A stretch of DNA of 64,000 nt from Halomonas sp. SpR8. Lineage in GTDB: Bacteria > Pseudomonadota > Gammaproteobacteria > Pseudomonadales > Halomonadaceae. Location: the NCBI RefSeq assembly GCF_031010195.1, contig NZ_JAUAMC010000001.1:186001-250000 (forward strand). Reading direction: 5' to 3'. Positions within the stretch are counted from its first letter, which is position 1, and each line of letters starts with the position of its first letter. The translations under genes were made by a program, and so were the position numbers. Positions 1 through 8,276 of the stretch are shown here, piece by piece. The notes beneath the pieces were generated by a model that did not search any database, was not told where the DNA came from, and saw only the letters and a list, made by a program, of their open reading frames with translations.

Positions 1-669
1 TATTACGGTATGACCAGCCGCGAGGCCTTGCCCCGCGCGCAACAGCTGCTGACCGATCTGGGACTGTGGGAAAAACGTAACGGCAGCGCACGCATGCTCT
101 CTGGCGGGATGAAGCGCCGCCTGATGATCGCTCGGGCGCTGATGCACCGCCCCAAACTACTGATTCTGGATGAGCCGACGGCGGGCGTGGATATCGAACT
201 GCGGCGCAGTATGTGGGAGTACATGCGGCGAATTAATCAGGATGAAGGCACCACCATCATCCTGACGACACACTACTTGGAAGAGGCCGAGAGCCTGTGC
301 CGCAATGTGGCGATTATCAATAATGGCGATATTGTCCGCAATACCAGTGTGCGTGAGCTACTGGCTGAGCTTGATACCGAGACCTTCCTGATTGACTTGG
401 CTGAGCCAGTCGCTGAAGTACCGCGTGTTGAAGGTTTTGAGCTACATCAGTTGGAGCCGACTCAACTTTCTCTATTGGTGCATCGTGGCCAGCGCTTGAA
501 CGACGTTTTCAATGCGTTGAGCGAGCAGGGCGTGCAGGTGGTTTCCATGCGTAATCGGGCCAACCGTCTTGAGGAGATGTTTGTGTCGATGGTGGAAGGC
601 AGTGGCCAAGGAGCGATTGATCAGCGCGCTGCAAGTACGAGTGATGAAGCTGGGGAGGTGCGTGCATGA
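1..669 (+). CDS. ABC transporter ATP-binding protein, YadG-like (5' partial)
   Basis: ATPase subunit of an ABC-2 type exporter. The gene enters from outside the window: the Walker A motif is missing, while the signature LSGGMKRR, the Walker B LLILDEP, the D-loop and the switch histidine (TTHYLEEAE) are all present. An ATG at position 10 exists but cannot be the true start, because it would lack the nucleotide-binding loop. The stop overlaps the start of the next gene (ATGA), so the pair is translationally coupled. The YadG/YadH family is known as an exporter pair of unassigned substrate; the substrate cannot be read from sequence. Confidence 0.9.
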   Translation, partial: YYGMTSREALPRAQQLLTDLGLWEKRNGSARMLSGGMKRRLMIARALMHRPKLLILDEPTAGVDIELRRSMWEYMRRINQDEGTTIILTTHYLEEAESLCRNVAIINNGDIVRNTSVRELLAELDTETFLIDLAEPVAEVPRVEGFELHQLEPTQLSLLVHRGQRLNDVFNALSEQGVQVVSMRNRANRLEEMFVSMVEGSGQGAIDQRAASTSDEAGEVRA

Positions 670-1439
670 ATTTCAGCCAAACACTCATCGCGCTCTGGAC
701 CTTAGTGCTAAAAGAGATCAAGCGTTTTACCCGGATTTGGCCGCAAACGCTACTGCCGCCCTCAATCACCATGGCGATGTACTTCATCATCTTCGGTAAT
801 CTAATTGGATCGCGGATTGGCGATATGGACGGCTTCAGCTACATGGACTTTATCGTCCCTGGACTGATCATGATGTCGGTAATTACCAACAGCTACTCCA
901 ACGTGGCGTCGAGTTTTTTCTCGAATAAGTTCCAACGCTCGATCGAAGAAATGATGGTATCGCCGATGCCTAACTGGGTAATTTTATCCGGCTTTATTTT
1001 AGGCGGCATGGCGCGTGGATTGGGCGTTGGGCTGATTGTGACCGTCGTTTCGCTGTTCTTTACACGGCTAACCATGGAGCACCCGCTGCTCACGGTGTTG
1101 GTCGTTGTGCTTACCTCCGCGCTGTTCTCTATTGGCGGTTTTATCAACGCCTTGCTGGCCAATAAGTTCGACGATATTTCCATCGTGCCGACCTTTATCC
1201 TCACGCCGCTGACCTATCTGGGTGGCGTGTTTTACTCTATCTCAATGCTGCCCGACTTCTGGCAGGGTGTTTCCATGCTCAATCCGATTTTGTACATGGT
1301 TAACGTTTTTCGCTACGGCTTCTTGGGGGTGTCGGATATTCCTGTTGGCTGGGCGCTTGCAGCGATTTTTGCCTTCATTGTTGTACTGTTTGGTATTGCG
1401 TTGACGATGCTAGAGCGTGGAAAAGGAATCCGCAGCTAA
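666..1439 (+). CDS. ABC-2 type transporter permease, YadH-like
   Basis: Inner-membrane permease of 257 residues, the usual size for YadH. It has six predicted hydrophobic segments and the ABC-2 family pattern (GFILGGMARG, then the NPILYMVNVFRYGF segment near the C terminus). It starts on an ATG overlapping the ATPase stop, so the two form an operon and presumably one export complex. Substrate unknown. Confidence 0.9.
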   Translation: MNFSQTLIALWTLVLKEIKRFTRIWPQTLLPPSITMAMYFIIFGNLIGSRIGDMDGFSYMDFIVPGLIMMSVITNSYSNVASSFFSNKFQRSIEEMMVSPMPNWVILSGFILGGMARGLGVGLIVTVVSLFFTRLTMEHPLLTVLVVVLTSALFSIGGFINALLANKFDDISIVPTFILTPLTYLGGVFYSISMLPDFWQGVSMLNPILYMVNVFRYGFLGVSDIPVGWALAAIFAFIVVLFGIALTMLERGKGIRS

Positions 1440-1477
1440 TCGCATAACGACTCGATTGAGAAGAGAGCTTTTATACC

Positions 1478-2311
1478 ATGTCACATCGCCCAGACACCCT
1501 TGAACACGCGCCGTTAGGGCGCGATTCCGCCTACCCTGAACATTATGACGCGGGGCTTCTCTACCCGATTCCCCGTGCGGCCAATCGAGCGCCGCTGGGG
1601 ATTGAAGAGGGCGCTTTGCCGTTTGTGGGGGAGGATGAGTGGCACGCCTTTGAAGTCTCCTGGCTCAATGCGCGTGGCAAGCCCATCGTCGCCGTGGCAC
1701 GCTTTCGCCTGCCTGCAAGCTCACCCTACCTGATTGAATCGAAATCCTGGAAGCTCTATCTCAATAGCTTCAACCAAACCCGCTTCTATAGTCGTCAGGA
1801 AGTGATGGAAACGCTTGCCCATGACCTTGCTGTTGCGGCAGGGGCTGAGGTGAGTGTCGAGTTGTTTGATGTAGACGCTCCAGAGCTTTCAGCACAGCGT
1901 TTGCCGGGCGAATGCTTGGATGATTTAGATATCGCCGTAAGCGATTATACCCCTAGCAGTGCCCATCTAATGGCTGGGGATGAGGTTGTCGAAGAGACGC
2001 TATGCTCACACCTGCTGAAATCTAACTGCCCGGTGACCGGCCAGCCGGATTGGGGCAGCGTGCTGATTCGTTATAAAGGGCCCAAGATCAACCGCGAAGG
2101 GTTGCTGCGCTACCTGATTGGGTTTCGTCAGCACCAGGATTTTCACGAGCACTGCGTTGAGCATATCTTTACCGACATAATGACCCAGGCAAAGCCCACG
2201 CAACTGCTAGTGCTGGCGCGCTATGTACGTCGTGGCGGGTTGGATATTAGCCCTTGGCGGGCAACGCCTGGACTAATGCCGCCTACGCCGCTGCGCCTAG
2301 CAAGGCAGTAA
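1478..2311 (+). CDS. queF: NADPH-dependent 7-cyano-7-deazaguanine reductase
   Basis: Reduces preQ0 (7-cyano-7-deazaguanine) to preQ1 with NADPH, in the cytosol, in queuosine tRNA modification. The 277 residues fit the long two-domain YqcD/QueF-II form (E. coli 282). The QueF motif ESKSWKLY lies at about residues 87-94. The nucleophilic Cys is about residue 184 in LKSNCPVTGQPDWG, followed by the catalytic Asp. The glutamate in EHCVEHIF near residue 227 fits substrate binding. An AGAG stretch precedes the ATG. It stands alone between the exporter and a nitroreductase. Confidence 0.96.
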   Translation: MSHRPDTLEHAPLGRDSAYPEHYDAGLLYPIPRAANRAPLGIEEGALPFVGEDEWHAFEVSWLNARGKPIVAVARFRLPASSPYLIESKSWKLYLNSFNQTRFYSRQEVMETLAHDLAVAAGAEVSVELFDVDAPELSAQRLPGECLDDLDIAVSDYTPSSAHLMAGDEVVEETLCSHLLKSNCPVTGQPDWGSVLIRYKGPKINREGLLRYLIGFRQHQDFHEHCVEHIFTDIMTQAKPTQLLVLARYVRRGGLDISPWRATPGLMPPTPLRLARQ

Positions 2312-2321
2312 GCGGCAGTGT

Positions 2322-2351
2322 TATAAATGACGATGCTATAAATGACGCTGC
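2322..2351. repeat. Two tandem copies of a 15-bp unit after queF
   Basis: TATAAATGACGATGC (2322-2336) is followed directly by TATAAATGACGCTGC (2337-2351), one mismatch, just after the queF stop and before the nitroreductase. It looks like a recent slippage duplication; no function is evident. Confidence 0.8.
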
Positions 2352-2387
2352 TACGGTAGCCTCACACGATTGGATTTGGAGTCATTA

Positions 2388-2948
2388 ATGGACGCACTCA
2401 CGCTACTTCACGAACGCAGCTCAATGGGCAAGCTGACGGAACCAGCGCCCAGCAGTGAACAGCTAAGCGCCATCTATCAGGCTGCGCTGCGGGCTCCTGA
2501 CCATAAAGAGCTGCGCCCCTGGCGCTTTATTGAGTTCAGCGGGGAAGGGCGTGAGCGGCTTGGCGAGCTCTTTGCAGAGGCGGAGTTCCAGGCAGACCCC
2601 AGCGCCGACGACGAAACGCTGAACGCTGCACGCAAAAAACCGCTGCGGGCGCCGATGATTATCGCCGTGATCGCCAAGGTCACACCAGAGCTCGAAAAAG
2701 TGCCCAAAATGGAGCAAGTGATATCCGCTGGCTGCGCTGCCCACGGCATGTTATTGGCCTCCCATGCGCTAGGCCTAGGTGCTATGTGGCGTAGTGGCAA
2801 GTACGCTTTTGACCCCGTAGTTCGCAAAGGACTGAGCCTGGATGAAGATGACGAAGTCGTCGCGTTTATTTACCTAGGCACGCTAGGCGGACGCCATAAA
2901 CCCGTACCGCAGCATAACGTTGCTGACTTTGTGGAGCGTTGGGACTAG
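2388..2948 (+). CDS. Nitroreductase family protein, YdjA-like
   Basis: FMN-dependent NAD(P)H oxidoreductase of the small YdjA group; physiological substrate unknown. The 186 residues match YdjA (183). N-terminal MDALTLLHERSSMGKL, the RAPDHKELRPWRF flavin-binding region and the GLGAMWRSG segment are typical. An upstream in-frame TTG at 2370 is possible, but the ATG at 2388 is preferred: GGAG sits seven bases before it, and the protein then begins exactly like family members. Confidence 0.9.
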   Translation: MDALTLLHERSSMGKLTEPAPSSEQLSAIYQAALRAPDHKELRPWRFIEFSGEGRERLGELFAEAEFQADPSADDETLNAARKKPLRAPMIIAVIAKVTPELEKVPKMEQVISAGCAAHGMLLASHALGLGAMWRSGKYAFDPVVRKGLSLDEDDEVVAFIYLGTLGGRHKPVPQHNVADFVERWD

Positions 2949-2967
2949 CCTGCCGGTGAGAGACGCC

Positions 2968-3477
2968 ATGAATATGCCCCGACAGCCAGGTATCCCCCAT
3001 CCGCGTTTGCCGCTGCCAGAGCGGCAGCCGGAGGACCTGGCCATTTTTCAGCAGTGGTTAAGTGACGCGATTCCTATGGTGAGCGCGCTAGGCATTAATG
3101 AAATATCACGCCAAGACGATACGTTAACGTGGCAGTTGGCGTTGCAACCCAACCTTAACGACAAAGGCACCGGTTTTGGCGGCGCGCTGACGGCCCAAAC
3201 TACCCTGCAAGGCTGGTGCTGGGTAACGTTATGGCTGCGCGAACGGGGCATTGCCCGGGATGTGGTCGTTGCTGAGGCTAGCCAGCGCTTTCTTGCGCCG
3301 GTTAAGGGTGACTACCGCTTGGTGTGCGCGCCAGCGCGGCCAGAAAGCCCCACTCAGCTTGCCAGTAAACTTGCTGAACGCGGTAAAGGGCGCATCGCGC
3401 TAACTCATCAGCTCTATTGTGGTGAGGTGCTCTGCCTAGAGGCTAGCGGCAGCTACGCCGTATTGCCTGAGCGTTAG
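2968..3477 (+). CDS. Thioesterase-domain protein (YiiD C-terminal type)
   Basis: Single hot-dog-fold domain of about 169 residues resembling the C-terminal part of YiiD (YiiD_C family). The pattern NDKGTGFGGALTAQ matches the helix-plus-glycine start of the fold, and EASQRFLAPVKGD follows. There is no N-terminal acetyltransferase domain, so this is the stand-alone thioesterase form. Substrate unknown. The ATG at 2968, preceded by GAGAGA, is chosen over an upstream in-frame start at 2920 that would overlap the nitroreductase. Confidence 0.75.
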   Translation: MNMPRQPGIPHPRLPLPERQPEDLAIFQQWLSDAIPMVSALGINEISRQDDTLTWQLALQPNLNDKGTGFGGALTAQTTLQGWCWVTLWLRERGIARDVVVAEASQRFLAPVKGDYRLVCAPARPESPTQLASKLAERGKGRIALTHQLYCGEVLCLEASGSYAVLPER

Positions 3478-3505
3478 CCGTCAGGTCCGTAAAGCCTGAA
3501 AAGGC

Positions 3506-3534
3506 TTGCTATTTCGAAGCTTAGCCCATAGTAT
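3506..3534 (+). promoter_or_regulatory. Probable sigma-70 promoter of tRNA-Ser
   Basis: TTGCTA (3506-3511), a 17-base spacer and TAGTAT (3529-3534) lie about 50 bases before the mature tRNA. Spacing is ideal and both hexamers are near consensus. Confidence 0.6.
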
Positions 3535-3584
3535 ATGCGCCGTTCTGTCGCGAAAGGCGTAGCCTTTCAACAGCGCCAAAACGC

Positions 3585-3672
3585 GGAGGGGTGTCCGAGT
3601 GGTCGAAGGAGCACGCCTGGAAAGTGTGTAAGCCGCAAGGCTTCGAGGGTTCGAATCCCTCCCCCTCCGCCA
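3585..3672 (+). tRNA. tRNA-Ser (GGA anticodon)
   Basis: Class II tRNA of 88 bases with encoded CCA. Acceptor GGAGGGG (3585-3591) pairs with CCCCTCC (3662-3668), discriminator G, then CCA. The anticodon loop CTGGAAA carries GGA and is closed by CACGC/GTGTG. The long variable arm and the TTCGAAT T-loop are present. It reads UCC and UCU. Its 3' end seems to have served as an integration target for the downstream islet. Confidence 0.97.
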
Positions 3673-3673
3673 T
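3665..3673. repeat. Possible attachment repeat, tRNA side
   Basis: CTCCGCCAT at the end of tRNA-Ser recurs at 5033-5041. Both copies are followed by a CACC after one differing base, so 13 of 14 positions match. The two bracket the beta-lactamase segment. Confidence 0.4.
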
Positions 3674-4017
3674 ACACCGCCGATTGCCCTTTATGGCGCA
3701 ATATTGACGCCGCTCTCGATTCCCACCGATTCTACGCTACAGCAGGAAATATCTTGCTAGCGGCGGCAGAAATCGATCACGATCCGGTCATCCTCGCCGC
3801 GCTGATTGCCGCTTGAAAGTAGCCATTCACAAGTTTACCCTTGGGAAAAGCCGTGAGGCAGCCCAGCCGGGATCATGTCACGTCTGTTCCGATCGTCCCA
3901 CCAGTGAGATCGTCCCGCTTCTTCTACAGATAAATGAAATGATCGGCATGATGCCGTCGCAATGGTCGGCTTCGCGTCACAACCAACGGCGGCAAGCTAG
4001 TTCCCGGGAGTACTGAA
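3674..4017 (+). other. Gene-free stretch between tRNA-Ser and the beta-lactamase
   Basis: About 345 bases with no credible gene. The frame through the tRNA continues to a stop at 3816, but the residues after the tRNA match no family I recognise. No integrase, IS end or attC-like site is visible. It probably holds the promoter of the lactamase; a GGGAG sits just before its ATG. Confidence 0.5.
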
Positions 4018-4953
4018 ATGACTATTTTCACCGATTCCGTGCCGCTTGGGCGTCTGCTGTCGTGCATAGCTTGGGCATCACTCCTGGTCTCGCTGCCAGG
4101 GTGCTCGTTCACACCGATGGGCCATGTTCCATCCGCAGGTGTGGTTGCAGCGTCTGAAGCGCAGGGATGCGAGCTTCTACCCGATCTGAATCGATCGACA
4201 TTGGTCATCTTTGAACCGTCTGTCGGGCGGAAATTGACGTGTAACGAGCCCCGATCACGCGAGCGCTTCGTCCCTGCCTCGACATACAAGATCCCGCATT
4301 CACTTATCGCTTTAGAAACGGGTGTCGTCGAGAGTGAGCACAGGAAGTTCGAGTGGGACGGTCGGCCTCGCGGCGTTGCGGCGTGGGACGACGATCTTAG
4401 CTTGGCTGAGGCTGTCCCGGTATCGGCGGTCTGGGTTTTTCAAACCGTGGCCGACAGGGTGGGCCAGAACCGCGAATCCGAATGGGTCAACAAGCTTGAA
4501 TATGGCAACCAGGACGTTGGAAGCAGAACTGACCTCAGGCACTTTTGGCTCGCGGGGCCGCTGAAGATCAGTGCTCAGGAGCAGGTCGACTTCCTAATGC
4601 GCATGCGGTCGGGTGCAATACCGGCAAGTTCCGATGCCATAGCCCGGACGATCGCGTTGCTGGACATCTCAGAGGCGGAGGATGGCAGCATAGTCTATGG
4701 CAAAACGGGGGCGATGCTGCCCATTGACGATGAAGGTGTACTGCGCCTTGATCGAGCGGACCTCCTCCCTGCTAACGCCGAGCGCACTGGCTGGTTTGTG
4801 GGCTGGATCAATCGAAGCGAAGGTGATGGAGGACCCGTCTATTTCGCCCTCAATCTCGACCTTGAGTTGCCTGATGCGATGAATGCTCGGACGAAGGTGG
4901 CGTATGAAGTGCTTGCAGCCAATGGTTATCCGGTGCCTAAACCTCAGCCGTAG
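4018..4953 (+). CDS. Class D (OXA-type) beta-lactamase, probable lipoprotein
   Basis: Serine hydrolase of beta-lactams, exported to the periplasm. All class D motifs are present in order: STYK at 88-91 (catalytic Ser88, Lys91), SAV at 136-138, YGN at 162-164, KTG at 229-231, and GWFVGWI near the end. The domain resembles OXA-10-like enzymes (KIPHSLIALETG, KFEWDG). The N terminus has a hydrophobic stretch ending in LPGC (Cys29), a lipobox with an unusual Pro. STYK rather than STFK is also seen in BlaR/MecR sensor domains, but there is no sensor membrane region here. The gene is intact at 311 residues and sits in an islet after tRNA-Ser. Substrate range cannot be read. Confidence 0.93.
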   Translation: MTIFTDSVPLGRLLSCIAWASLLVSLPGCSFTPMGHVPSAGVVAASEAQGCELLPDLNRSTLVIFEPSVGRKLTCNEPRSRERFVPASTYKIPHSLIALETGVVESEHRKFEWDGRPRGVAAWDDDLSLAEAVPVSAVWVFQTVADRVGQNRESEWVNKLEYGNQDVGSRTDLRHFWLAGPLKISAQEQVDFLMRMRSGAIPASSDAIARTIALLDISEAEDGSIVYGKTGAMLPIDDEGVLRLDRADLLPANAERTGWFVGWINRSEGDGGPVYFALNLDLELPDAMNARTKVAYEVLAANGYPVPKPQP

Positions 4954-5032
4954 CAGCCGAGGCGGACGCTTCGCTTGATTACTGCCCGGTGGCCGACAGG
5001 GCTGGAAGCGGGCCTGCGGCTATCCACCCCAA

Positions 5033-5041
5033 CTCCGCCAT
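5033..5041. repeat. Possible attachment repeat, distal side
   Basis: Second copy of CTCCGCCAT, 1368 bases downstream of the copy at the tRNA-Ser 3' end. If it is real, the islet between them is about 1.4 kb. Nine bases alone could occur by chance. Confidence 0.4.
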
Positions 5042-5120
5042 TCACCCGTAGCTCAATTCAGAGAGCTATAGCGTAGATGTAGTTCTCAATTTCATCGTGC
5101 TCGGCCTGCCACCGAATTTG

Positions 5121-5154
5121 AAAAGCCCGCCATTCTAGCCAGCGGGCTTTTTTT
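5121..5154 (+). terminator. Rho-independent terminator, probably original to tRNA-Ser
   Basis: AAAAGCCCGC ... GCGGGCTTTT with an 11-base loop, followed by a T run. It lies beyond the distal repeat of the islet, so it could be the original tRNA-Ser terminator pushed away by the insertion. It may now serve the beta-lactamase. Confidence 0.8.
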
Positions 5155-5207
5155 GCTCAGGTCACGTGCTTGGCATCGAGTTCCTGAGAATCCTCTGCTC
5201 ACGACGA

Positions 5208-5285
5208 TTAAAATGGCAGTCCGCCGCTGAAACCAATGCCTAGAACGACCACAACAACGATAACGACGATAGTGGTAGTAGACAT
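5208..5285 (-). CDS. Very small single-helix membrane peptide (25 residues)
   Basis: Short ORF, MSTTTIVVIVVVVVLGIGFSG..., ending GLPF. It is one long Val/Ile helix with a polar N terminus and a Gly-rich end. A strong ribosome binding site (AAGGAAGAG) sits just before the ATG, on the minus strand. It resembles in style the tiny membrane proteins commonly missed by annotation; I assign no family or function. It lies between the islet and the LysR gene, both also ending or reading toward it. Confidence 0.55.
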   Translation of the reverse strand: MSTTTIVVIVVVVVLGIGFSGGLPF

Positions 5286-5299
5286 ATTCTCTTCCTTTG

Positions 5300-5327
5300 A
5301 GTAGTGAGCGCTTTTAAGTAGTGAGCG
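5300..5327. repeat. Short direct repeat upstream of the small membrane ORF
   Basis: AGTAGTGAGCG occurs at 5300-5310 and 5317-5327 (period 17), within the likely promoter of the 25-residue ORF. It may be an operator pair or a slippage product. Confidence 0.5.
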
Positions 5328-5469
5328 TTGCTATAGCGTAGTCACGAAAGCGCTATTTCGCACGTTGGCGAAAACGCCGGTGCTGTGGATTCCCTATGAC
5401 GAAATTAGGTGGCCAGCATGAGTCGACGGGAGGATGGCAGATAGTGGGCTGCTGGGCTTATCGTCTTGC

Positions 5470-6369
5470 TTACCTGACTTGCTGTTGTTCTTTTAGACAG
5501 TTAAGCAGTAATTGACGGATTTCTTCATGTGTCTCCGCATCGCCGCGCCATATGCAGTGCGACTGATGCCGTGTCGTTGAATCGGTCAGAGGCAGAAAAC
5601 TCACATTGGAAAACCCGGCTTTGGCCAATGATTGGGGAACTAAGGCAACCCCCATCGCATTGGCTACTAGGGCCAGAATAGTCAACCAGTGGGAGACTTC
5701 GTGGCAGATATGAGGTTTAACTTCGGCGTGGTGGAACAGGCCGATGATCCTGTCGTAATAGTGAGGGGCGAGGTCGCGTCCAAACAGGATGATGGGCTCA
5801 TTGGCCAGTTCCTTGACCGCCAACTCGCGTCGGCCTGCCAAGTGATGATGCGCTGGCAAGCAGCACAGAAAGGGTTCGTCCGACAGGATGACCGACTCGA
5901 TTCCCTCGGGTAACGGCATTGAGTGGATGAAGCCGATATCGAGCTGCTCTTGCATCACCGCTTCCACTTGATCGGCCGAGTTGCGCTCGATCAATTGTAT
6001 TTCGATGCCGGGGTAGCGGGATTGCAGGCGTTTGAGCAGTTCTGGCAGGCCGCGAAAGAGCATGGCGGGTGTAAACCCGACGCGCACCAGGCCAGTGGCG
6101 CTCGAAGCAATACGCTGCACCAGCGTTTGCGAGTCTTCTAGCTGCTCGAGAATCCGGCGTGCCTGGCGCTGGAAGGCTTCTCCGGCGGGCGTGAGGGTAA
6201 CGCGTTTGCTATTGCGCAGCAGCAGCTTGACCTTTAGCTCCTCTTCCAGTTGACGCAGGCTGGCACTTAGTGGTGGTTGAGAAATATGCAGGCGCTGTGC
6301 TGCTCTGCCGAAATGCAGCTCCTCCGAGAGCACCAGAAAGTAACGCAGCTGTCGAAATGTCAGCGCCAT
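5470..6369 (-). CDS. LysR-family transcriptional regulator
   Basis: 299 residues: N-terminal winged helix (RQLRYFLVLSEELHFGRAAQRLHISQPPLSASLRQLEEEL) is split here only for description; the helix-turn-helix spans about residues 17-37. A periplasmic-binding-like effector domain follows from about residue 90. The sequence resembles the BenM/CatM branch. It is divergent from the acyl-CoA dehydrogenase gene with 140 bases between, the classic LysR layout, so it probably controls the 6510-12641 cluster in response to an organic acid or its CoA derivative. That role is inference from position. Confidence 0.9.
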   Translation of the reverse strand: MALTFRQLRYFLVLSEELHFGRAAQRLHISQPPLSASLRQLEEELKVKLLLRNSKRVTLTPAGEAFQRQARRILEQLEDSQTLVQRIASSATGLVRVGFTPAMLFRGLPELLKRLQSRYPGIEIQLIERNSADQVEAVMQEQLDIGFIHSMPLPEGIESVILSDEPFLCCLPAHHHLAGRRELAVKELANEPIILFGRDLAPHYYDRIIGLFHHAEVKPHICHEVSHWLTILALVANAMGVALVPQSLAKAGFSNVSFLPLTDSTTRHQSHCIWRGDAETHEEIRQLLLNCLKEQQQVR

Positions 6370-6509
6370 TGGCTTCGTTCCTTATCGTTTATTGTTCTTC
6401 AATCATACATAAAACTGAATCAATGGATCCTAAAACAGTATTGGAGACGGCCTCCATACCCGCCTAATGTGACGATAAAACATATAATAAGTCCAAGAGG
6501 TACGCCGTT

Positions 6510-8276
6510 GTGAATGAAGTGATATACCGCAATATCCCCGATTCCTGGGGGCAGAACAGTTACCATAACGATCCTACCCTTTCCCAACTTCTGGATCTCT
6601 ATGTGCCGACGGCGCTACGTCAGCACCTGGAGCGCCACTTCAACGAGATGGGAGCCCTTGCTGGCGGTGAACTGGAAATGCTGGCCATCGAGGCTGACAA
6701 GCATCCGCCTGAACTTGCCCTGCGCAGCAGAAATGGTGCCGAGCGTCAGCAGATCCTCAAGCATCCAGCCTATCAACGCCTGGAAGCGTATGCCTATGGC
6801 CAGTTCGGGCTGGCGGCCATGTCGCACCGAGGTGGAGTGCTTGGCTGGTCAGAACCCATGCCGCCGGTAGTGAAGTATGCGCTGACGTACTTGTTCGTAC
6901 AGGCAGAGTTTGGCCTTTGCTGTCCGCTTAGCATGACCGATGCACTGACTCGCACGTTGCGCAAGTTTGGCGACGAAGCGTTGGTGAACCGCTATCTGGA
7001 AGCGTTGACCTCACAGGACATGGATCTGGCCTATCAGGGAGCCATGTTCATGACCGAGCAGGATGCAGGCTCTGATGTAGGGGCGATTACCACGGAAGCG
7101 AGGCAGGAAGACGGCAAATGGCGCCTTTATGGCGACAAATGGTTTTGCTCTAATCCCGATGCCGCGCTGGCGATGGTATTGGCGCGCCCCGAGCAGGGGG
7201 AGCATGGCACTCGCGGCCTCACACTGTTCCTGCTGCCCCGCTATCTAGAAAATGGTGACCTTAACCATTACCGCATCGTACGCCTGAAAGACAAGCTGGG
7301 TACTCGCTCCATGGCGAGCGGTGAGATCCTGCTCGAAGGCGCCGAAGCCTATGTGGTGGGAGAGCCGGGGCAGGGCTTCAAGCAGATGACGGACATGATC
7401 AACATGTCTCGTCTCTCGAACGGGGTGCGGTCGGCGGGGTTGATGCGGCGCTCACTCAACGAAGCGCTATTCATTGCTCGCCACCGTCAGGCGTTCGGTA
7501 GCCAGCTCATCGAGCTACCGCTTATGCAGCGTCAGCTTAGCAAGATGATGCTCACTGCCGAGCAGGGGCGCACGATGGTCTTCCATACGGCCGAGTGCCT
7601 GCGGCGTGCCGATGCGGGGGATGCCCAGTCAGCTAAGCTACTGCGCATCCTGACGCCCATGATCAAGTTCCGCACCACGCGGGATGCACGCAAGGTGGCT
7701 GGGGATGGCATGGAAGTACGTGGTGGATGTGGCTACATCGAGGAGTGGTCGGATGCCCGCGTGCTGCGCGATGCCCACCTTGGCTCAATATGGGAAGGCA
7801 CTAGCAATATCGTTGCCCTCGATGTGTTCCGGGCGATTCGGCGTGAACAGACCTTGCCGGTACTGGCTGACTACTTGCACCAGCAGTTACAAGCGTCCGC
7901 CCTCGAGGAGCATGAACGCCACCTGTTGCAGGTACTCCTCGACAAGGCAGTGGCGAGCGCGAATGCACTGGCAGAGGAACCTGCCTGCGAGCACGACGCG
8001 CGGCGGATCGCTAGCGGTCTTTACCACATTACCTCCGCCATTCTTATGGCCTGGGAGGCGTCTCGGATCACGGGAGACAGGCGGCGACTGGCACTGGCTT
8101 GGCTAGTGGTACGCTACAAGTTACTCCCTCCCGATCCGCTATCGGTCAGTCGAGCGTCGCCGGAAGCGCTGGCGATGCTGCTCAGCGAAACGCCGATGAC
8201 CGATGAACAGGTCGCGGCGTTGGTGAATACCCAAGCACTGGTGCGTTCCCACGGGCTGGAGGTGGGGCATGGATAA
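6510..8276 (+). CDS. Acyl-CoA dehydrogenase, AidB-like long form
   Basis: FAD flavoprotein of 588 residues that would introduce a double bond into an acyl-CoA. The middle domain has MTEQDAGSDVG and WFCSNPDA (FAD/substrate binding). The C-terminal helical domain has RQAFGSQLIELPL and GSIWEGTSNI, where the Glu is at the catalytic position used by AidB/isovaleryl-type enzymes. The extra N-terminal domain makes it AidB-sized. Start is GTG at 6510 with AAGAGG nine bases before. It overlaps the CoA-transferase gene by eight bases, so the two probably act in sequence: activation, then oxidation of the imported acid. Confidence 0.88.
   Translation: MNEVIYRNIPDSWGQNSYHNDPTLSQLLDLYVPTALRQHLERHFNEMGALAGGELEMLAIEADKHPPELALRSRNGAERQQILKHPAYQRLEAYAYGQFGLAAMSHRGGVLGWSEPMPPVVKYALTYLFVQAEFGLCCPLSMTDALTRTLRKFGDEALVNRYLEALTSQDMDLAYQGAMFMTEQDAGSDVGAITTEARQEDGKWRLYGDKWFCSNPDAALAMVLARPEQGEHGTRGLTLFLLPRYLENGDLNHYRIVRLKDKLGTRSMASGEILLEGAEAYVVGEPGQGFKQMTDMINMSRLSNGVRSAGLMRRSLNEALFIARHRQAFGSQLIELPLMQRQLSKMMLTAEQGRTMVFHTAECLRRADAGDAQSAKLLRILTPMIKFRTTRDARKVAGDGMEVRGGCGYIEEWSDARVLRDAHLGSIWEGTSNIVALDVFRAIRREQTLPVLADYLHQQLQASALEEHERHLLQVLLDKAVASANALAEEPACEHDARRIASGLYHITSAILMAWEASRITGDRRRLALAWLVVRYKLLPPDPLSVSRASPEALAMLLSETPMTDEQVAALVNTQALVRSHGLEVGHG

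Noticed and set aside
3535..3816. 93-residue ORF overlapping tRNA-Ser
   Set aside because: The first half is the tRNA itself; the rest has no known motif.
5042..5110. tRNA-like stretch GTAGCTCAATTCAGAGAGC after the islet
   Set aside because: It resembles a tRNA D-arm, but I could not fold a whole cloverleaf with acceptor and anticodon stems; at most a relic.
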